Positions 47,724 through 56,083 of a stretch of DNA of 64,000 bases are shown piece after piece. Position numbers and translations under genes: made by a program. The stretch comes from CBDFKS01 sp965248905 (GTDB taxonomy: Bacteria; Chloroflexota; Dehalococcoidia; Lucifugimonadales; JAGWBF01), in assembly GCA_965248905.1 (NCBI GenBank), contig CBDFKS010000007.1:1302001-1366000 (forward strand). Direction: 5' to 3'. The notes below the pieces were generated by a model, which ran no database searches, was not told the DNA's origin, and was given only the letters and a program-made list of their open reading frames with translations. How positions within the stretch are numbered: position 1 is the first letter of the stretch; each line of letters starts with the position of its first letter.

Positions 47724-48354
47724 ATTGATCGCTCCCGTCGTGCCGGCTTGGGCGGGATCGGAGACCTCTTTTCCGCCAGCAACTGCTTGGAGGTCTCGTC
47801 GAAACAGACCACCGGGCGCTCTGGGTCATAGGGTTCCGCGTAAAGGTCCAGCACATCCTCCATACACGCCACAAACTCGGCGCTCACCTGGGGAATACAC
47901 CACTCCTTCTTCTGCCACGGCTTGAGACTGTTTTTTTCAACCGCTTGCGAATTCCCTCGTGGGACATGGAGGGCGCCAGCCCCAACTCCACCACCTTGTT
48001 TGCCAGGAGCCGCAGGGTCCAGTGGTCATGGCCTGGGGGGGCCTCGCTGCACGCCAGGGCAATCAGGCGCGCTTCCCCCCGCTCATCCAGTTTGGTCGGA
48101 TGTCCTGGCCGAGGATCTTCCTCCAAGGCCCGCTTCAGTCCTCCCTCCAGGTACCGCCGCTTGGTACGGCACACCGTACCCGCAGACGTGTCCAGCGCCT
48201 CCACGATGCGCATCACCCCCCAGCCCGTATCTGCCTTTAGCAGAATACGGGCCCGGGCAACCTTTCGCGCTGGGCTCTTTCCCCCGCGAATCAGTCGTTC
48301 CAACTGGTCTCGTTCTTCCCTTTCCAACCGGACCACATACCGTTCTCGTCCCAT
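47724..48354 (-). pseudogene. IS630-family transposase, 3' truncated, with A7 frameshift site
   Basis: From ATG 48354 (MGRERYVVRLEREERDQL), or GTG 48363, the N-terminal helix-turn-helix part runs about 155 residues and ends at 47884. After an A7 run near 47935 the -1 frame continues with LKPWQKKEWCIPQVSAEFVA and VVCFDETSKQLLAEKR, the first Asp region of the DDE catalytic domain. IS630 relatives often make the full protein by -1 frameshifting on such runs, so this may be normal. The later D and E regions are absent, so the copy is inactive. Confidence 0.8.
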
Positions 48355-48449
48355 GGCTGCCACCCTCCTACGTCAACACTCCTAAAAAAGGGTAGCAACC
48401 TTAGACGTTTTCTTAAACAATTACCAAAACCGAGTTGACTGAGTACTAG
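47724..48449. mobile_element. Truncated IS630-family insertion sequence
   Basis: An insert of about 720 bp holding a 3'-truncated transposase gene on the minus strand. Its right end, read inward, is CTAGTACTCAGTCAAC. This is the same end as in the MITE-like elements at 9661 and 25091. CTAG is the known target of IS630. The left end and the last third of the transposase are missing; the sequence joins directly to duplicated cyclase DNA. Confidence 0.8.
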
Positions 48450-48553
48450 TGGACTGGGCCAAGCCTGGCCAGGACCTTGACGTAGTGAGACTGGCCAACC
48501 TGCTGGACGACGAAAGAGCCAGGGTAAGCGATCAACGTAGCAACAGGTTAGCC
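48446..48553 (+). repeat. 108-bp direct repeat, right copy
   Basis: Identical to 47616-47723. Its first four bases, CTAG, also form the right boundary of the IS remnant. The cyclase frame continues normally after it. Confidence 0.9.
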
Positions 48554-50088
48554 GACCTTATGGCCAACCTAGACATCAATGTATTCCTGTGGACCGACTC
48601 CTCAGACAGCATATTCTGGGGCTGGACTTATGATGAGGAGAGCCAGGGATTAGACTTTGTTCCGAAGGGCTTGAGAGACGAACTCACGCCTGATAGCCCT
48701 CTCTTGCGTCATGCGGAAGGAAGCAGCGGAGTCAGAGGCACGGTACTGTTGCCTGAACGCGGCCCGATGCTCGTAGTCTCGACTCCTATTCTGTACCACA
48801 TGGACGATGGACCGGTGGAAAACGGCTCCATGATGATGGGCAAGTACCTAGACGAGCCAGAGATCGCGCGCGTTGCCGAGCTGACCCGGCTGGACGTTGC
48901 CGTTCGCCGCCTCGACACCGACCTAACCGCCGATTTCCAGGAAGCTCGTTCAGCGCTGGCTACGGAGACGGATATTTACCCTGACCCATTGGACGATGAC
49001 TTTATCGCAGGATACAGCTTCGTGAATGACGTTCGCAGTGCCCCAGCCCTACTGTGGCGGGTGAAGGTGCCCAGGGATATCATCGACGAAGGCAACAAAA
49101 GCATAAACTTCCTGCTCATCGCCCTGGTGGTGGTTGGTGTGGTCCTGGTCGTAGTGATCGCCTTTCTACTGGACAGACTGGTGCTATCGAGGATGGCCAG
49201 TCTCAATACTCAGGTTAGCGGAATTAATATGACCAGCGCCTTGGACGAGCGGGTTTCAGTCCCTGGAAACGATGAGCTGTCCAATCTGGGCGGTACTATA
49301 AACGGAATGCTGGAGGAAATCCAGACTGAGCGAGGAAAGTCGGAAGCCTTACTCTTGAACGTGCTGCCCCCGCCCATCGCCGAGCGTCTAAAGGCCGGAG
49401 AAGCCGAAGGGGAGAAGGTTATCGCCGACAGCTTCCAGGGGGTCACCGTGCTCTTTTCCGACGTGGTGGGCTTCACCAAGCTTTCGGCCATCATCTCCCC
49501 TAACGAACTGGTTATAATGCTGAACCGAGTGTTCTCTGCCTTTGACGCCCTGACCGACAAGTACGGGCTGGAGAAAATAAAGACCATCGGAGACGCCTAC
49601 ATGGTAGTTGGTGGTTTGCCAACCCCGCGGGAAGACCACGCCGAGGCCATCGCCGCTATGTCCCTAGACATGTACAAGGAGCTGCGAGACATAAATGCCC
49701 GCCATGGGACTGACCTGAACATACGGATCGGTATCAACTCCGGTCCCGTGGTCGCGGGAGTCATCGGCAACCGTAAGTTTATTTATGACCTGTGGGGTGA
49801 TGCAGTTAACACCGCAGCCCGAATGGAATCTCACGGAGTCGCGGGTCGTGTACAGGTAACGGAAGATACCTACAACCTGCTCAAAGACAGCTTCGAGTTC
49901 GAGGACAGGGGGATCATCGACGTCAAAGGCAAGGGTGACATGCACGTATACATCCTGGCCGATAGAAAACCAGAGGCTGGTCTTGAGGCAGAGACCATGA
50001 AAGCCGAGGCCGATGGCTAAGCGAGCCCCTTAGCTCCAGGGATGTTAATTCAATCAGCGTGCGGAAGCCGGAAAGGAGAGTGGGAGGA

Positions 50089-50958
50089 ATGGCCGACGGG
50101 GTGAGATTGAACAAGGTGATAGAGCTACTTGAGAGGGGTCAGACCGTGTTCTGTGGCGGTATGGTATCCAACGGCAATATCGATGACGTCATGGCCATGG
50201 CCGACTCCGACTACGACTTCTGCATCATCGAGATGGAGCACGAGGGGTTCAACTTTACTGATCTGCGCAACTCTTTACAGCATTTCCTGAGCCGTAAACG
50301 AATCCTAGAAAAGGGTAATCTTCAGCCCGACGTGGCCCCATTCGTGCGCATCCCGCCCAACGCTCGTGAGGTAGGCAGCAACCAGTGGGTCATAAAGCAG
50401 ATACTGGACACCGGCGTGTTCGGCCTGGTGCTTCCCCACCTGAACACGGTGGAAGAAGCCAAGGCCGCTGTGGTCGCGGCGCGTTACCCTCAAGTTCCCG
50501 GAGTGCCCGATTTCCAACCCGAGGGGCAACGGGGCTGGTGGCCCAGGCTGGTGACTCGCTACTGGGGTCTGACTGCCCAGCAGTACTATGATGTGGCAGA
50601 CCTGTGGCCTCTTGACCCCGACGGTGAGCTGGTTATCCTCGCCATAGTGGAAGAGGCCCAAGGGGTCAAGAACATCAGAGACATCCTGCGAGAGGTGAAG
50701 GGGATCGGCACCGTATGGGCCGGGCCTGGCGATATGTCGGTGTCCTTGGGGAAACGGGGCAATAGCGCCGATCCTGAAGTGCAGGACGCACTACTCCGAG
50801 TGCTGGACGCGTGCAAGGAGTTCAACGTGCCTTGCGCCGTGGGAGCGACCGCCGACAACGTGGAGCAACGCATCGAGCAGGGGTTTCGCATCATAATGGC
50901 CCCACCAAGGCGAGTTACCGATACCCTGGAGGTAGGGAAAAAGGCGGCTGGTCGCTAA
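50089..50958 (+). CDS. HpcH/HpaI aldolase family protein
   Basis: A 289-residue class II pyruvate aldolase-like protein. Landmarks are DYDFCIIEMEHEGF near residue 40, the metal-binding Glu in AIVEEAQGVKNI and the Asp in WAGPGDMSVSLG near residue 213. It probably cleaves or forms a 2-oxo-hydroxy acid with pyruvate or glyoxylate. ATG 50089 has GGGAGG just upstream and is preferred to the GTG at 50059. It heads a catabolic group with a hydroxyacid dehydrogenase and an SMP-30 lactonase. Confidence 0.85.
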   Translation: MADGVRLNKVIELLERGQTVFCGGMVSNGNIDDVMAMADSDYDFCIIEMEHEGFNFTDLRNSLQHFLSRKRILEKGNLQPDVAPFVRIPPNAREVGSNQWVIKQILDTGVFGLVLPHLNTVEEAKAAVVAARYPQVPGVPDFQPEGQRGWWPRLVTRYWGLTAQQYYDVADLWPLDPDGELVILAIVEEAQGVKNIRDILREVKGIGTVWAGPGDMSVSLGKRGNSADPEVQDALLRVLDACKEFNVPCAVGATADNVEQRIEQGFRIIMAPPRRVTDTLEVGKKAAGR

Positions 50959-51028
50959 GGACAGCCTCCCAATATTAGGTGGTCCTGGCGTTTTCACGAG
51001 TCATGTATGCGGTCTTGAAAGGAGAGAT

Positions 51029-51945
51029 ATGCCCGACAAAGTGGGCTTTATCGGCATAGGGAACATCGGGACACCCATGTCCCTCAATACTCTGCGTGGC
51101 GGCTATCCCCTGGTGGTCTACGACGTCCGTGCCTCCCAAATGGAGCCCCTGCTTAAAGAGGGGGCAGAGGCGGCCACCTCGCCGAAGGACGTAGCGTCTC
51201 GATGCAAAACTATCCTCCTGTCCCTGCCCAATTCTCCTATTGTGGAGCAGGTCTGTCTCGGTCCCGATGGAATCGTCGAAGGAGCTCAGCCGGACACCGT
51301 TGTCGTGGACCTCACCAGCGGCAATCCTCCTCACTCCGCTACCATATGTGCCCGCCTGGAGGAGAAGAGTATCCGATTTATCGATGCCGGAGTAAGCGGA
51401 GGTATCCCGGGAGCCGAGGCCGCAACCCTGGGCATCATGATCGGGGGAGACGGCGAAGTCTTCGAGAGAGCAAGGCCTGTTTTGGAGAAGATCGGCACAA
51501 ACCTGTATCACATGGGGCCCATCGGAGCGGGACACATGACCAAGGCCCTCAATAACTTTCTGGCCGCTACCAATCTGGCCGCCGCTTCGGAAGCTCTGGT
51601 AGTAGCCACTAAAGCTGGTCTGGACCCGGAGAAGGTGGTAGCTGCCATTAACGCCAGTACCGGCCGTAGCCGGGCTACTCAAGAGCGCATACCAAACTTC
51701 GTGCTGAAGGGGGACTTCAGCTCCCGAGGCGGTATGGCCATGGAGCTCATCGTAAAGACCTGGCCACCGCTTGCGGAATCGGGAAGGACCAGGGAGTGCC
51801 CATGTTCATCGCCAACCTGATGCACCAGCTCCACATGCGCATCTCCGATGAAGTTGGCCCGACGACCCCCAACATTTCGGTAGCCAGAGCATTCGAGCAG
51901 TGGGCTGGTGTGGAGATGCGGAGTTCTCAGGACACCACATCTTAG
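51029..51945 (+). pseudogene. 3-hydroxyisobutyrate dehydrogenase-family gene with 1-bp frameshift
   Basis: A beta-hydroxyacid dehydrogenase. The NAD motif is VGFIGIGNIGTPM at residue 4, VDLTSGNPP follows, the substrate motif is DAGVSGGIPGAEAATLGIM and the catalytic Lys is in GAGHMTKALNN near residue 174. After codon 243 (AAG at 51755-51757) the frame is lost. Adding one base there restores DLATACGIGKDQGVPMFI and an open frame to TAG at 51943. The total is then 305 residues, the family's normal length. One G is probably missing, through true mutation or a sequencing error. Confidence 0.85.
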
Positions 51946-51962
51946 ATATCAGGGAGGCCGTC

Positions 51963-52880
51963 ATGGAATGGAATTTCGAGCTGCTCGCCGGTCCCTATGG
52001 CAGTACCACCGAGGGGCCGGCCTGGGATGGGCAAGCGCTTCTCTTTACCCACATCTCCGAGAGCCGCATCATGCGATATGATCCCGCAACAGGTCAGACG
52101 ACGGAGTACCGCTCGGGAACGAACCACACCAACGGCCTCAACTTCGACTCCAATGGCCGCCTATACGGCTGCTGCTCAGGGGGTCGCTCCATCGTGCGTT
52201 TCGAGCCCGACGGTAGCACTACGACAATAGTTGACAGGTTCGAGGGGCATCGCTTTAACACACCCAACGACCTGGCCCTGGACAGCAAAGGTCGGATATG
52301 GTTCACCAACCCCTGGAACGAAAGCAACATCGACCCCAGTGAACGAATGGATGTGGACCACGAGGAGGCCTTTCGGGCAGACCCACAGCCCGACGGAAGC
52401 TGGTCGGTGAAAAGGGCTACCTTCGACACGACCAAGACCAACGGAATCCTGATTTCGCCGGACGAGCGAACACTGTATGTAGCGCAGAGCCATTCAGAGG
52501 AGGGATTTATCCGGGAGTTAAGAGCTTACCCGATCAACGATGATGGTTCCTTAGGCCAGTACGTGGTATTGCACCAGTTCGGGGAAGATTACAGGGGTCC
52601 CCAGCGCGGAATCGACGGTATGTGCTTCGACACCGAGGGCAACATCGTCGCAACTGCGGGCTGGGAGCGGAGCGGCCCGGGCCCTATGGTCTACGTATTC
52701 GCGCCCTCGGGCCGTATCCTGGAGACCCATCCCATGCCGCCCGGAGCTGGCCAGCCCACCAACTGCGCCTTTGGCGACCCTGATCTCCGCACCCTCTATG
52801 TCACCGACAGTGCAGGCAATCTCTATCGAGTTCGCAACACCGGCCGCCAAGGATGGCTGCTGTGGCCAAAGGCGAGGTAG
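51963..52880 (+). CDS. SMP-30/gluconolactonase-like beta-propeller, paralogue 2
   Basis: A 305-residue protein closely similar to the one at 34662. It shares MEWNFE at the start, the GPYG...TEGPAWDG metal Glu region, FNTPNDLALDSKGRIWFTNP, KTNGILISPDE and IDGMCFDTEGNIVATAGWE. ATG 51963 is chosen because it matches the paralogue's start. It follows the frameshifted dehydrogenase by 17 bp, so it belongs to the aldolase group. It probably opens a lactone in the same pathway. Confidence 0.85.
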   Translation: MEWNFELLAGPYGSTTEGPAWDGQALLFTHISESRIMRYDPATGQTTEYRSGTNHTNGLNFDSNGRLYGCCSGGRSIVRFEPDGSTTTIVDRFEGHRFNTPNDLALDSKGRIWFTNPWNESNIDPSERMDVDHEEAFRADPQPDGSWSVKRATFDTTKTNGILISPDERTLYVAQSHSEEGFIRELRAYPINDDGSLGQYVVLHQFGEDYRGPQRGIDGMCFDTEGNIVATAGWERSGPGPMVYVFAPSGRILETHPMPPGAGQPTNCAFGDPDLRTLYVTDSAGNLYRVRNTGRQGWLLWPKAR

Positions 52881-52982
52881 GGCAGTAAACTTGCCAGCAG
52901 GCTGGTGTACTGTAGACCTACAACACCGTAGCCGTGGCGGTCTTTACGATGGTAGCTATTTGCATTAGCTGTTGCTACAGCT

Positions 52983-53210
52983 TCAGTCGAGATTCGCTGA
53001 CTCTTGCTTTCCCAATATCTCAGCCTGGGGCAAAAGAGAGGCCATATCTAGGCGTTCAGAAGCTGCAAGCACCTCGATGCCTACGAGACGCTCCCGAGCA
53101 TCAAAGTTCAGCGCGATATCCTCGTTCACACTATGACTAATGACCTGATGTTTTCCCGGGATGAGCTTGATATACACGGCATCCGCTTTTGGGTCGTAGG
53201 ATATCTCCAT
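52983..53210 (-). CDS. DUF2283 family small protein
   Basis: A 75-residue protein opening MEISYDPKADAVYIKL, the DUF2283 signature, with SVNEDIALNFD and LVGIEVLAAS. The function of the family is not established. ATG 53210 shares its last base with the end of the DUF4258 gene upstream, so the pair is co-translated. Such pairs are often treated as toxin-antitoxin-like modules. Confidence 0.8.
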   Translation of the reverse strand: MEISYDPKADAVYIKLIPGKHQVISHSVNEDIALNFDARERLVGIEVLAASERLDMASLLPQAEILGKQESANLD

Positions 53211-53440
53211 TAGTCGCCTTCCCATTCACCATAATAAGCATATACTGTTACAACGATTAGACTGTCCGCTTCTTCTGCGAGTATCACACGCACCCTCTTA
53301 TGACGGTAGTAATCGCCAACCCAATAATAACCTTCCTTGAAGAGCAACTGCCTACCTTGGCGGGGCTCTCGGGCTTCCGCGGGCTCTCCTGTCAGGGCAG
53401 TTCGCAGCACCTCTTCTTCGCTGACACCTCGCTCATCCAT
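53210..53440 (-). CDS. DUF4258-like small protein with odd start
   Basis: A 76-residue protein with MDERGVSEEEVLRTALTGEP and a C-terminal VILAEEADSLIVVTVYAYY, like DUF4258. Relatives usually begin with a HAREQM-type stretch. Here ITPHAREQ can be read just upstream in frame, but no ATG, GTG or TTG precedes it. The likely start is ATG 53440, with AAGGG 5 nt upstream, or a rare start further up. It pairs with the DUF2283 gene and lies directly after the acyl-CoA dehydrogenase gene. Confidence 0.7.
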   Translation of the reverse strand: MDERGVSEEEVLRTALTGEPAEAREPRQGRQLLFKEGYYWVGDYYRHKRVRVILAEEADSLIVVTVYAYYGEWEGD

Positions 53441-53481
53441 CTGTTCCCTTGCATGAGGCGTTATGACAACGTTATTAGCTA

Positions 53482-54642
53482 TTATATCTCGTATCGCTTC
53501 AGCAACTGGCGGGCTATTACCAGCCGCTGGATCTCGTTGGTGCCCTCGCCGATGATCATGAGGGGCGCGTCCCGGTAGTAGCGCTCCAGGGGGTACTCCT
53601 TGATGTAGCCGTAGCCGCCGTGGATACGCATGGCTTCCATGGTCACCTCGGCGCAGATCTCGCTGGCGAATAGCTTCGCCATACCAGCCTCCAGGTCTAC
53701 CCGTTCACCTCGGTCCTTCTTGGCCGCGGCCTCGTAAGTGAGCAGCCTGGCCGCCTGGATTTTGGTGGCCATGTCCGCCAGCTTAAGCTGTATGGCTTGG
53801 TGCTGGGCGATGGGCACGCCGAATGCCTTTCTCTGCTGGGCGTACTTGATGGCGGCCTCGAAGGCGGCCGTAGCCACACCCACAGCCCTGGCCGCTATAT
53901 TGACTCGACCAGTCTCCAGCCCGCTCATCACCTGCTGAAACCCTTTGCCTTCCTGACCTCCCACCAGATTGTCGGCGGAGACTCGAAAGTCCTTGAAGAT
54001 CAGCTCGCAGGTGTCCAGACCTCGGTAACCCAGCTTGTCCAGGTCCCGGCCCACCTCGAAGCCCGCGCCCCCCTTCTCAACGATAAAGCAGCTTATCCCT
54101 CTGTATGCCGGTGTAGTGTCCCGGTCCGTCTTGGCCATCAACGCAAAGGTGTCGCCATGCCTGCCGTTGGTGATGAACATCTTGGTGCCGTTGATAACGT
54201 ACTCCTCGCCATCACGGGTGGCCGAGAGCTCGATAGCCTGGACGTCGCTGCCGGCGTTGGGCTCGGTGAGGGCAAGTCCTCCCCGCTTCTTCCCAGCGGC
54301 CATGGATGGCAAGTACCGCTGCTTCTGTTCCTCGGTACCGTAGTTTGCGACCACGTGGGTCATGATGTGGTGGGTGCCGATGACACCGCTTATGCTCATC
54401 CAGCCCTTGGACAGCTCCTCGAAGATCATCGCAAAGGTGGTGTAATCCAGGCCCATTCCACCATGCTCTTCAGGGATGGTGATGCCGAACAGCCCCATCT
54501 CCTTCATCTTCTCGATCAAGTCCAGGGGCACAATGTCGTCACGCTCGTACTCGCTGACCACGGGCTCCACGTCCCGCCTCACGAACTCGCGGACCATGTT
54601 CACGATCTGAGTTCTGGCCTCTTCAGGCGTCGTAGTAGTCAC
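53482..54642 (-). CDS. Acyl-CoA dehydrogenase
   Basis: A 386-residue flavoenzyme of the acyl-CoA dehydrogenase family. Landmarks are the FAD-binding LTEPNAGSDVQAIEL and MFITNG, RAVGVATAAFEAAIKYAQQR, MRIHGGYGYIKEYPLERYYRD and a C-terminal IGEGTNEIQRLVIA. The latter contains the Glu that often acts as base. The start is GTG 54642, because AAGGAG lies 5 nt upstream; the GTG at 54648 overlaps that site. It would begin beta-oxidation-type breakdown of an acyl-CoA; the chain is unknown. Confidence 0.92.
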   Translation of the reverse strand: MTTTTPEEARTQIVNMVREFVRRDVEPVVSEYERDDIVPLDLIEKMKEMGLFGITIPEEHGGMGLDYTTFAMIFEELSKGWMSISGVIGTHHIMTHVVANYGTEEQKQRYLPSMAAGKKRGGLALTEPNAGSDVQAIELSATRDGEEYVINGTKMFITNGRHGDTFALMAKTDRDTTPAYRGISCFIVEKGGAGFEVGRDLDKLGYRGLDTCELIFKDFRVSADNLVGGQEGKGFQQVMSGLETGRVNIAARAVGVATAAFEAAIKYAQQRKAFGVPIAQHQAIQLKLADMATKIQAARLLTYEAAAKKDRGERVDLEAGMAKLFASEICAEVTMEAMRIHGGYGYIKEYPLERYYRDAPLMIIGEGTNEIQRLVIARQLLKRYEI

Positions 54643-54673
54643 ATCCACTCCTTTGATCCGATATTAACCCAAT

Positions 54674-55078
54674 CTATCGCGCCCTCGGCGGCCCTTCGAT
54701 TCCAATCTCCTTGCTTATCTTGCCATCCCGCATCTCAAAGATGTGAGTCAGTCTCATCTCTCCCTTGGTCCCCACCGGAAGGGGCATGAACCCATCTCTG
54801 GTGACTTCAAAGGATATGACACTGTCATCGACGACTCTATCCTCAGTGGCAAAGCGGTCCAGGCAATGGAACTCCACATCTTTAAGAACGGTAAACATCT
54901 GGCGATAGTTGGCCGCCACGGCTTCTTTCCCTTTGATAACTAGGTTCCGGGCCGGAGCTTCCCACACTATGTCATCTGTATAGAGATCTACTGCCGCCTC
55001 TACCCTACCTGACACCTCGTTTCCGAAATGGGCCTCCACGGCGGCCAGGTTCGTAGCTATCTTGTCTTGATTTACCAT
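54674..55078 (-). CDS. SnoaL-like/NTF2-fold protein
   Basis: A 134-residue protein of the nuclear-transport-factor-2 fold (SnoaL-like). Landmarks are YTDDIVWEAPARNLVIKGKE and HIFEMRDGKISKEIG. Such proteins are isomerases, hydrolases or ligand binders; no catalytic residues can be assigned here. ATG 55078 has AAAGGAGAAGAA before it. It lies 31 bp upstream of the acyl-CoA dehydrogenase gene in the same direction, so the two are probably one transcript. Confidence 0.8.
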   Translation of the reverse strand: MVNQDKIATNLAAVEAHFGNEVSGRVEAAVDLYTDDIVWEAPARNLVIKGKEAVAANYRQMFTVLKDVEFHCLDRFATEDRVVDDSVISFEVTRDGFMPLPVGTKGEMRLTHIFEMRDGKISKEIGIEGPPRAR

Positions 55079-55281
55079 TTCTTCTCCTTTGTGAAAATCA
55101 ATGACCGCAGGCATGACACCAGCAGCATCCATCGTTCTGTCAGCCATCGTTCCGTTAGAGTTAGCTCATTTTACTCGCGCATATCCGGGCTTTCAACCGA
55201 ACGTTGCTGAAAGGCATGTCCTCACGTATAATTGTGCCCACAAGCCTGGGTCCGCTCTGGCCAAGGAACCCTACTTATAAC

Positions 55282-56079
55282 ATGCTTCTCGCAATAGACA
55301 TAGGCAACACCAACGTAACCCTAGGCGTCTTCGAAGGCGAGTGCCTCAAGTCCACCTGGCGAATTGCAACCGATCCACGAAAGATGACCGATGAGTATGG
55401 TCTGCTCGTGTCCAGCATCCTGTCGCTGAAGGGAATAAAGCCTGAGCAAATAACCGGGGCCTGTCTGTGTAGTGTGGCGCCGACTCTGACTTCCACCTTC
55501 GAGGAGATGTGCAAAGGCTACTTCCACGTCGATCCTCTCACAGTGGTGAGTGGAGTGAAGACAGGGGTCCACATCCTCTACGACAACCCCAAGGACGTGG
55601 GTGCGGACCGGATAGTGGACGCAGTGGCCGCATTTCAGCTATATGGCGGCCCGGTGATCATAGTTGATTTCGGCACTGCCACCGTTTTCGATGCTGTCTC
55701 CCGCGAGGGTAATTACCTGGGCGGAGCCATCTCTCCCGGCATCGACGTGGCTGCCGAGGCGCTTTTTCTCAGCACATCTCAGCTAAGGAGAGTTGAGCTG
55801 ACTTCGCCAAAATCGGCCATCGGTCGAAATACTGTGGCCAGTCTGCAATCAGGCCTGCTGCTGGGGCACGTCGGACTGGTGGAAGGCATGGTAGCGAGGT
55901 TTAAAGGAGAGATGGGGTCCGACACTCGCGTTGTGGCTACGGGAGGGCTGGCCGGCATCATAGCCAAAGAAACCGAGGTCTTCGACTCCATCAACCCTGA
56001 TATGTGCCTCATTGGGCTTCGCATCATCTACGAAATGAATTTGGGGCCTCTGGCCAGCCCAGACTCTGATAGGGACTGA
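55282..56079 (+). CDS. coaX: Type III pantothenate kinase CoaX
   Basis: A 265-residue kinase. The phosphate-binding loop is MLLAIDIGNTNVTLGVFEG at the start, and GADRIVDAVAAFQLYGGPVI and VDFGTATVFD follow near residue 105. These are the CoaX signatures. It phosphorylates pantothenate, the first step of coenzyme A synthesis. ATG 55282 gives the normal N-terminus; an upstream ATG at 55204 adds an unrelated stretch. coaBC follows 4 bp later. Confidence 0.95.
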   Translation: MLLAIDIGNTNVTLGVFEGECLKSTWRIATDPRKMTDEYGLLVSSILSLKGIKPEQITGACLCSVAPTLTSTFEEMCKGYFHVDPLTVVSGVKTGVHILYDNPKDVGADRIVDAVAAFQLYGGPVIIVDFGTATVFDAVSREGNYLGGAISPGIDVAAEALFLSTSQLRRVELTSPKSAIGRNTVASLQSGLLLGHVGLVEGMVARFKGEMGSDTRVVATGGLAGIIAKETEVFDSINPDMCLIGLRIIYEMNLGPLASPDSDRD

Positions 56080-56083
56080 CGAG

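Larger units (their letters stand above)
47421..50020 (+). pseudogene. Membrane adenylate cyclase gene interrupted by IS630-type remnant
   Basis: Joining 47421-47723 to 48554-50020 gives one open frame of 589 residues. It has an N-terminal helix (residues 10-32), an extracellular sensor region like CHASE4 (SKLVDWAKPG), a second helix, a HAMP domain and a class III cyclase domain. The catalytic domain keeps VLFSDVVGFTKL (metal Asp), EKIKTIGDAYMVVG (Lys and metal Asp) and DLWGDAVNTAARME (Asp, Asn, Arg), so it should make cAMP. An 830-bp insertion breaks the frame after codon 101. The 3' part stays open from GTG 48449 and could still yield a HAMP-cyclase protein. The intact allele may exist in the population. 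Confidence 0.85.

Noticed and set aside
47922..48395. Plus-strand ORFs of about 150 residues over the IS remnant
   Set aside because: They are shadows of the transposase gene on the other strand, Pro/Arg-rich and without a recognisable family.
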